From: Bremia lactucae
Taxonomy: Eukaryota > Oomycota > Peronosporomycetes > Peronosporales > Peronosporaceae
Reading direction: 5' to 3'
Assembly (NCBI RefSeq): GCF_004359215.1
Contig: NC_090621.1
Location: 2,347,988-2,381,451, forward strand
Length of the DNA: 33,464 bases
Below the pieces are notes generated by a model. The model did no database searches, was not told the DNA's origin, and saw nothing but the letters and a program-made list of their open reading frames with translations. The translations under genes were made by a program, and so were the position numbers. Positions 29,626 to 33,464 of the stretch are shown here, piece after piece; within the stretch, counting starts at the first letter, position 1, and every line of letters starts with the position of its first letter.

Positions 29626-30465
29626 ATGAAGTACCTTGAGGAGCCCCAACTATCGTGGCTCAACTCCGTATTAAGTAGCTGTGAGATCGGAGACCGCTTG
29701 ATTACTGGGAAGCTGGAAACGTACTCGTGCAAGAAGGCGGGGAGCGACAAACGGTTGGCCAAGAGCCTGGAGCTTTATTATCAGCAGGAGATGGAGGAAG
29801 TTAACAATCCCCTGAGCGTGTCCCCTTTAGGGCCTCTCGCGGCGCCGGCCACGCGCAAAGTGCTTATTAATTTGATTTCAACGATGAATGCTAGCTTTCC
29901 TGATTACGACTTTAGCGCCGTGAGACCGCAGCAATTTCGAAAAGAAGTCGACTTTCGGAGAGCTCTTCAGCGTATTAATCACGACTTGGCCGAAATGTTT
30001 GACGGTAGCGGCTTTATGAACAAGATGTGGGGAGCCATTGCTGAAGTAATAAAGCTCGACGAGTGCGACGTGTATAGCTACATTCCAGACATGGACGCAG
30101 ACCCTTTTTCGGATGGCAATTTGTACGTTTTCAAGATGGAAGTACGGAACACTCTTTTTTTTCAGTATTAAGCGTTTTTTTTGCTTGCTAGGTGGTCATT
30201 TAATTATTTTTTTTACAACCGAATGCAGAAAAAAGTGCTATATTTTACGTGTCTTTGCAAAGGGTACACACATCCATGGATCCCAAATTCTTGACACCCT
30301 TCGCAACTTATTTAATATTTAACAATGTATACCTTTAGATTGTCGTACGAAAGTGATATGGACGACGAAACGATGGATGAGCCTGCAGCGATGGACGAGG
30401 ATGGAGAAGATGGAATGGAGGATTATTTTGGCATGACTTCGGACTGGTACAATGGATTTAAATAA
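29626..30465 (+). CDS. MAF1: MAF1, repressor of RNA polymerase III, 3 exons
   Basis: MAF1 binds RNA polymerase III and its factor TFIIIB under stress and shuts off tRNA and 5S RNA synthesis. Exon 1 is 29626-30122. It starts MKYLEEPQLSWLNS, then has GKLETYSCKKAGSDKRL (first conserved block), RKVLINLISTMNASFPDYDFSAVRP (second) and ECDVYSYIPDMDADPF. Intron 1 (30123-30191, GTACGT...CTAG) joins to WSFNYFFYNRMQKKVLYFTC, restoring the third block. The acidic C-terminus (DDETMDEPAAMDEDGEDGMEDYFG) ends at TAA 30463-30465. The second intron is uncertain: the best-looking donor (GTACAC at 30264) with acceptor TTTAG (ends 30337) shifts the frame. A weak GTCTTT donor at 30251 keeps it and gives 227 residues. 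Confidence 0.88.
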
Positions 30466-31046
30466 TTATATGCTGTTGGATGGGTTTTACGGCTTTATTT
30501 ACAGGGAAGATGGCTCATAAATTGCACCTGCGTACAGGTCCTTTTTTTCTCATTGCAATTGACCTGCTACAGCAGAATTTAAAGCGGTTCACGAACTTGT
30601 GCGTTCTCGTTACTTTCGTCCTCTTCCTGGTTGCACCTCAAGGGTCATCCTTCATTGCCACAAGACTGAATAGCACTCCTGAAGCGCTTGAATGCTTACT
30701 GTAAATCTCGTTTATGTATGTTAAATTTCACATTAATAGTGTATAGTTGCGACTCTAAAAGGCTCTCTTGGATGTTGATTGCACTTGTTTTTTATGCTTG
30801 GTTTACGCCTTTCAGTGTGTGTCCCTCGCACGGCTATACCGAATAATCGTAATACTTAGCGACATAAGTTATATATTGCCGAACGTACTGTGTGGACATA
30901 TTCACTCTGGTGATAAGCACTCAAAAGATGACACCAAATAACGTTACGGTATAAGCTGTAATAGTTTGATGAAAGAACCTTTTAGCAGGCAAGAGATAGA
31001 ACAACACTTTTAATATAGCGGTGCGCAGAGAGACGTCATGTGCCTG
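30466..31046. other. Intergenic spacer, no supported gene
   Basis: A 74-codon plus-strand frame (30480-30704) begins with ATG and has a hydrophobic stretch (CVLVTFVLFLVAP), but it has no recognisable family or clear gene context. I leave it uncalled. The rest is AT-rich 3' flank of MAF1. Confidence 0.4.
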
Positions 31047-31063
31047 CTCTATTCCAGAGCAAA
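31047..31063. repeat. Target-site duplication, left copy (17 bp)
   Basis: CTCTATTCCAGAGCAAA is repeated exactly at 31325-31341. The bases just outside differ on both sides, so the duplication is exactly 17 bp, typical of LINE-mediated insertion. Confidence 0.85.
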
Positions 31064-31324
31064 ACCGACCTCAGTGGCCGAGTGGTTAAGCACTGGAACT
31101 GGGACCGGGAGGTAAGTGGATCGATACCCGCGGAGGGCGGTACGATGACACATCGCCGGAGATAGGCTAAAAAGCAGACGAGCAACCATCCAATGGATGG
31201 CCGCCCTGCCAACCCGCACCGAAGGTGTGTGATAGTTGGGTGGGAGGAGGCCCTGTAGCCGAAATTCCCCATAGTGTAATGAGGGGTGCGGGGTTCCAAT
31301 AACAGAACTTCGTCAAAATTGAAT
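31064..31324 (+). mobile_element. tRNA-derived SINE, about 261 bp
   Basis: Flanked by the perfect 17-bp duplication. The head is tRNA-like with an A box TGGCCGAGTGG (31075-31085) and a B box GGATCGATACC (31118-31128), 32 bp between them. This is the internal RNA polymerase III promoter; the A box resembles tRNA-Ser/Leu. The body is GC-rich with a small hairpin (CCATCC..GGATGG near 31188-31202). The 3' end is not a long poly(A) but a short CAAAATTGAAT. A minus-strand open frame (31036-31299) is only a reading of the SINE and its edge. It must have been moved by another element's reverse transcriptase. Confidence 0.85.
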
Positions 31325-31341
31325 CTCTATTCCAGAGCAAA
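31325..31341. repeat. Target-site duplication, right copy (17 bp)
   Basis: Identical to 31047-31063. It marks the 3' edge of the SINE at 31324. Confidence 0.85.
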
Positions 31342-31446
31342 GACAGAACCGATCATTTCTGACAGGTTATACCAGCAATAACAATTTTAATTCCTAGTTT
31401 GTACCATACTTTATGCGTGTAAATGTTAAAAAGTTTGTAGTGATGG

Positions 31447-32000
31447 TGTAACGGGCTAAAGTTGCCCTAATCTTACACAAAACCCGTTAAAAACACTTAG
31501 TGTTCTTAAGGGGATGGACAATTACTAAATAATAGTAATTAGACCCAGCACTCGGGTGTGGTGCACATTTGTGACCAACCCTTGTGTATGTGATGCACAT
31601 GGGTGCATTCACATTAGGAGGGATGACGCCCAGCGTCATCCGTGATGACGGCTAGCGTCTTCCGTTACGCGAGGTATCTAAAAAGATACGCTCGCAATAC
31701 ATATTAAGAGTTATCTATAGAGATGGCATTTTAATTGGTAAAAATAGGTATTTATATTTAATACGATTAAATATAAATCAGTCTGAAAACTACGTCCTAC
31801 TTGATAAGTGCGCGCATGGAGCCGAATTGCCGCTCCCGTGACGACTCTTAATCAAAGTACTTAGTGTGTTGGGTGAGGTCGCCAACGCGCCCACCGCAAC
31901 TACCTCACTGCACGCAAGAGAAGCAGGTTAGACCGCTTCCTCGCTGTGCTGGGTGTGTGTCAAAGTAGAGCTTGGCCGCATTATGACGTACCCCCCTACA
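31447..32000 (+). repeat. 5' LTR of the right gypsy element
   Basis: Bounded by TGTA (31447) and TACA (31997-32000), the short inverted ends expected of LTRs, and followed two bases later by a tRNA-like primer site. Contains strong hairpins: 31520-31527 with 31533-31540, 31621-31629 with 31633-31641, and 31750-31762 with 31766-31778 (13 bp, loop ACG). Confidence 0.65.
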
Positions 32001-32002
32001 CT

Positions 32003-32010
32003 TGGTAGCA
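32003..32010 (+). other. Probable primer-binding site
   Basis: TGGTAGCA lies two bases after the LTR. It equals the complement of a tRNA 3' end (TGCTACCA), as in initiator tRNA-Met primers. The match does not extend clearly beyond eight to nine bases. Confidence 0.45.
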
Positions 32011-32056
32011 CGTGAAATCCTTCCCATGACCCGCATCACTGCCTGTGTACGTGAGG

Positions 32057-32880
32057 ATGAGCCTCAATATTGATTGTGCTCATTTTTCTCACCTCTTCGA
32101 ACATCATCGGGAGGTGGCAGGGCTTATGGCGCAGGGTCTTGGTGAACAAGCCCTGGCCAGGCTCCTGGGTAGTCTTCCTGAGCAATATGTTGCTCAGTTG
32201 GAGCAGTTTGAGGCATTCGAGCTCGGACAGCGGAAGGCCGCGTCCGAGGCACAGGGCCATGCTGCGTCGGAGTCCGTCACTCAGACTCAGGATGAGATGA
32301 GGCTCGGAGCGAGGCTCTCAACAGGACTGTTGAGATGCTCTCTGCCCGGCCTCATCAGGCGAGACCCATTAGGATGGACCCGCCTATGTTCGATAGAACT
32401 GCAGCGCACACGATTGTCCACTGGCTTTTAGCCGTCTAGCAATGCGGTGTCGCGCAGCTCATCGAGGACGACAGCCAAATGGTTTCGTACGCCATGTCGC
32501 ATCTGCGCGGTAGGCCTCAGAGTGGGCTTACTCATGGCGGACAGAAAGGCGTTCGCTACATGGGCGATCTTTAAGGAAAAGATTCGCGCCATGTACCAGC
32601 CGCCGAACAACGAAATGTTGCTTCAGGCGCGCTTCTTTGGGGCGCGACAGGCGAAGCGATCTCTGCAAGAGTATGTGCAAGAGATGCGCTCGCTGTCGGC
32701 ATCCATAACCGTAGGTCCGATTCCGGAGCACATTAAGGTGCCCACGATTATGAACGGACTACGGCATGGCCCATCGCGACAGGCCCTTTTCAGAAAGGTG
32801 CCGTCGACGATGGAAGAGGCAATCCAAATTGCCTTAGTTGAGGAGCAATCCTACAACAGTGCCTCGGCGACAGCTTGGTA
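32057..32880 (+). pseudogene. gypsy gag (capsid region), frameshifted
   Basis: The capsid-like protein starts MSLNIDCAHFSHLFEHHREV (ATG 32057) in one frame and moves to a second frame (about 32373-32520). That frame reads TIVHWLLAV, an in-frame TAG, then CGVAQLIEDDSQMVSYAMSHLRG. It returns to the first frame for MADRKAFATWAIFKEKIRAMYQPPNN (from 32534), then ARFFGARQAKRSLQEYVQEM, GPIPEHIKVPTIMNGLRHG and MEEAIQIALVEEQSYNS. These are the conserved blocks of the retrotransposon gag domain. At least two frame changes and one stop make this copy non-functional as it stands. Confidence 0.8.
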
Positions 32881-32883
32881 TAA

Positions 32884-33464
32884 GCCGTCGGCCGAGAGAC
32901 AGCTGCCACTCCCATGGAGTTGGGTAATGCAGACGTGGTCTGTTATAAATGCTGCAAGCGCGGCCATACGATGGCTCGCTGCTATGCCAGGGTCCCTGCT
33001 GGAGCGAAGACGCCCAGCAAGAGGACTCCCTACCCAAAGGGCGATAACAAGAACCAACGTGAGAGGCGCATTAGTTCCGCATCGACCACAGTAGGGGCGG
33101 GATGCTCTACTGACGCGGACTCTGAAGCTACCCCAAAGTTCAGAGTTGTGGAACAAATGGGTAGCATAGTCCCTGAGGTCTCGAAATTTCGGACCTCAAC
33201 CCTGCTGGTCCATAGCGCTCAAGTAAGAGGCTATGACCAGGTGATGACCCTCCTAGTGGATTCGGGTGCATCACAAAATTTTGTGAAACTCGCGGCTCTA
33301 AGAAAGAGACCGGCGATGTTTGAGTCGCTTTGCCAGGATGGCAAGCGAGAAGAGGCGACCGTTCGTTTAGCGAACGGCGCGCTCGTTAAGTCTGAGGGAG
33401 TTCAGGTAGAACTCGCCTTCAGCTTTAGTGACTTCTCTTGTAAAGAGAAGTTCACAGTGCTAGG
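32884..33464 (+). CDS. gypsy nucleocapsid zinc knuckle plus aspartic protease start (3' partial)
   Basis: The frame differs from the preceding gag frame and stays open to the window end. MELGNADVVCYKCCKRGHTMARC (about 32917-32985) holds a CCHC zinc knuckle (C-x2-C-x4-H-x4-C) that binds the element RNA. A basic linker follows (KTPSKRTPYPKGDNKNQRERR). Then comes LLVDSGASQNFVKL (about 33250-33290), the gypsy aspartic protease active site with catalytic Asp at 33259. The intact 190-codon stretch contrasts with the broken gag upstream. There is no start codon of its own; it would need a frameshift from gag. Confidence 0.75.

Larger units (their letters stand above)
31447..33464 (+). mobile_element. 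Ty3/gypsy retrotransposon, 5' part (runs off the window)
   Basis: In order: 5' LTR (31447-32000), a primer-binding-site-like sequence, a broken gag, a zinc knuckle, and the start of the protease, still open at the window end. The gag and protease sequence is of the type common in Phytophthora gypsy elements. The LTR differs from the two others in the window except for the general TGTAAC start and the hairpin-rich texture. It may be the same or a different family from the left element. Confidence 0.85.

Noticed and set aside
30480..30704. 74-codon frame downstream of MAF1 with a hydrophobic stretch
   Set aside because: Short, no family resemblance, no splice or promoter context; could be chance in AT-rich DNA.
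31036..31299. Minus-strand 87-codon frame
   Set aside because: It coincides with the SINE, whose boundaries are fixed by the 17-bp duplication; it is a repeat reading, not a gene.

Overview
This is a eukaryotic nuclear window, most likely from an oomycete of the Phytophthora/downy mildew type. The evidence is short (59-69 nt) GT-AG introns, compact host genes, and Ty3/gypsy, Ty1/copia and tRNA-derived SINE sequences of the kind that fill oomycete genomes. The N run flanked by a near-identical duplication points to a draft assembly of a heterozygous diploid. No species call is possible from the sequence alone.

Layout. (1) About 1-14,700 is repeat-rich. It holds the 3' half of a Ty3/gypsy chromovirus (integrase tail, chromodomain, two antisense ORFs, polypurine tract, LTR), two tRNA-like sequences on the minus strand, and a decayed but LTR-to-LTR Ty1/copia element (5657-9485). 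After that come a copia-like and a LINE-like reverse transcriptase scrap, then a degenerate Ty3/gypsy pol with its 3' LTR ending about 150 bp upstream of the first host gene. (2) About 14,822-30,465 is a gene island with six host genes: an atlastin-type GTPase (+, 3 exons), an ankyrin-DHHC palmitoyltransferase (-, 2 exons), an anoctamin/TMEM16 protein (+, artificially duplicated around an 885-nt gap), a carnitine palmitoyltransferase 2-like enzyme (+, single exon), a CDK8-type Mediator kinase (-, 4 exons) and the RNA polymerase III repressor MAF1 (+, 3 exons). (3) About 31,047-33,464 is repeat again: a SINE with a perfect 17-bp target-site duplication, then the 5' end of another Ty3/gypsy element (LTR, primer site, broken gag, start of protease).

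The host genes are not an operon-like set. Two pairs are divergent with short shared promoter regions: DHHC/anoctamin, 163 bp, with two copies of a 13-bp palindrome; and CDK8/MAF1, 226 bp. Atlastin/DHHC and CPT2/CDK8 are convergent. Three of the six act on membranes or lipids (ER fusion, S-acylation, scrambling or ion conduction) and one on fatty-acid import into mitochondria.

The most unusual signal is structural. The Ty3/gypsy sequences, in LTRs and in coding DNA, are made of successive short hairpins (arms about 7-13 bp, loops about 2-15 nt, every few tens of bases). I did not see this in the copia element or the host exons. In the left element this region also carries antisense ORFs, one strongly coiled-coil. 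These are eye-based observations; exon joins were checked by hand for frame, but no homology search was run.
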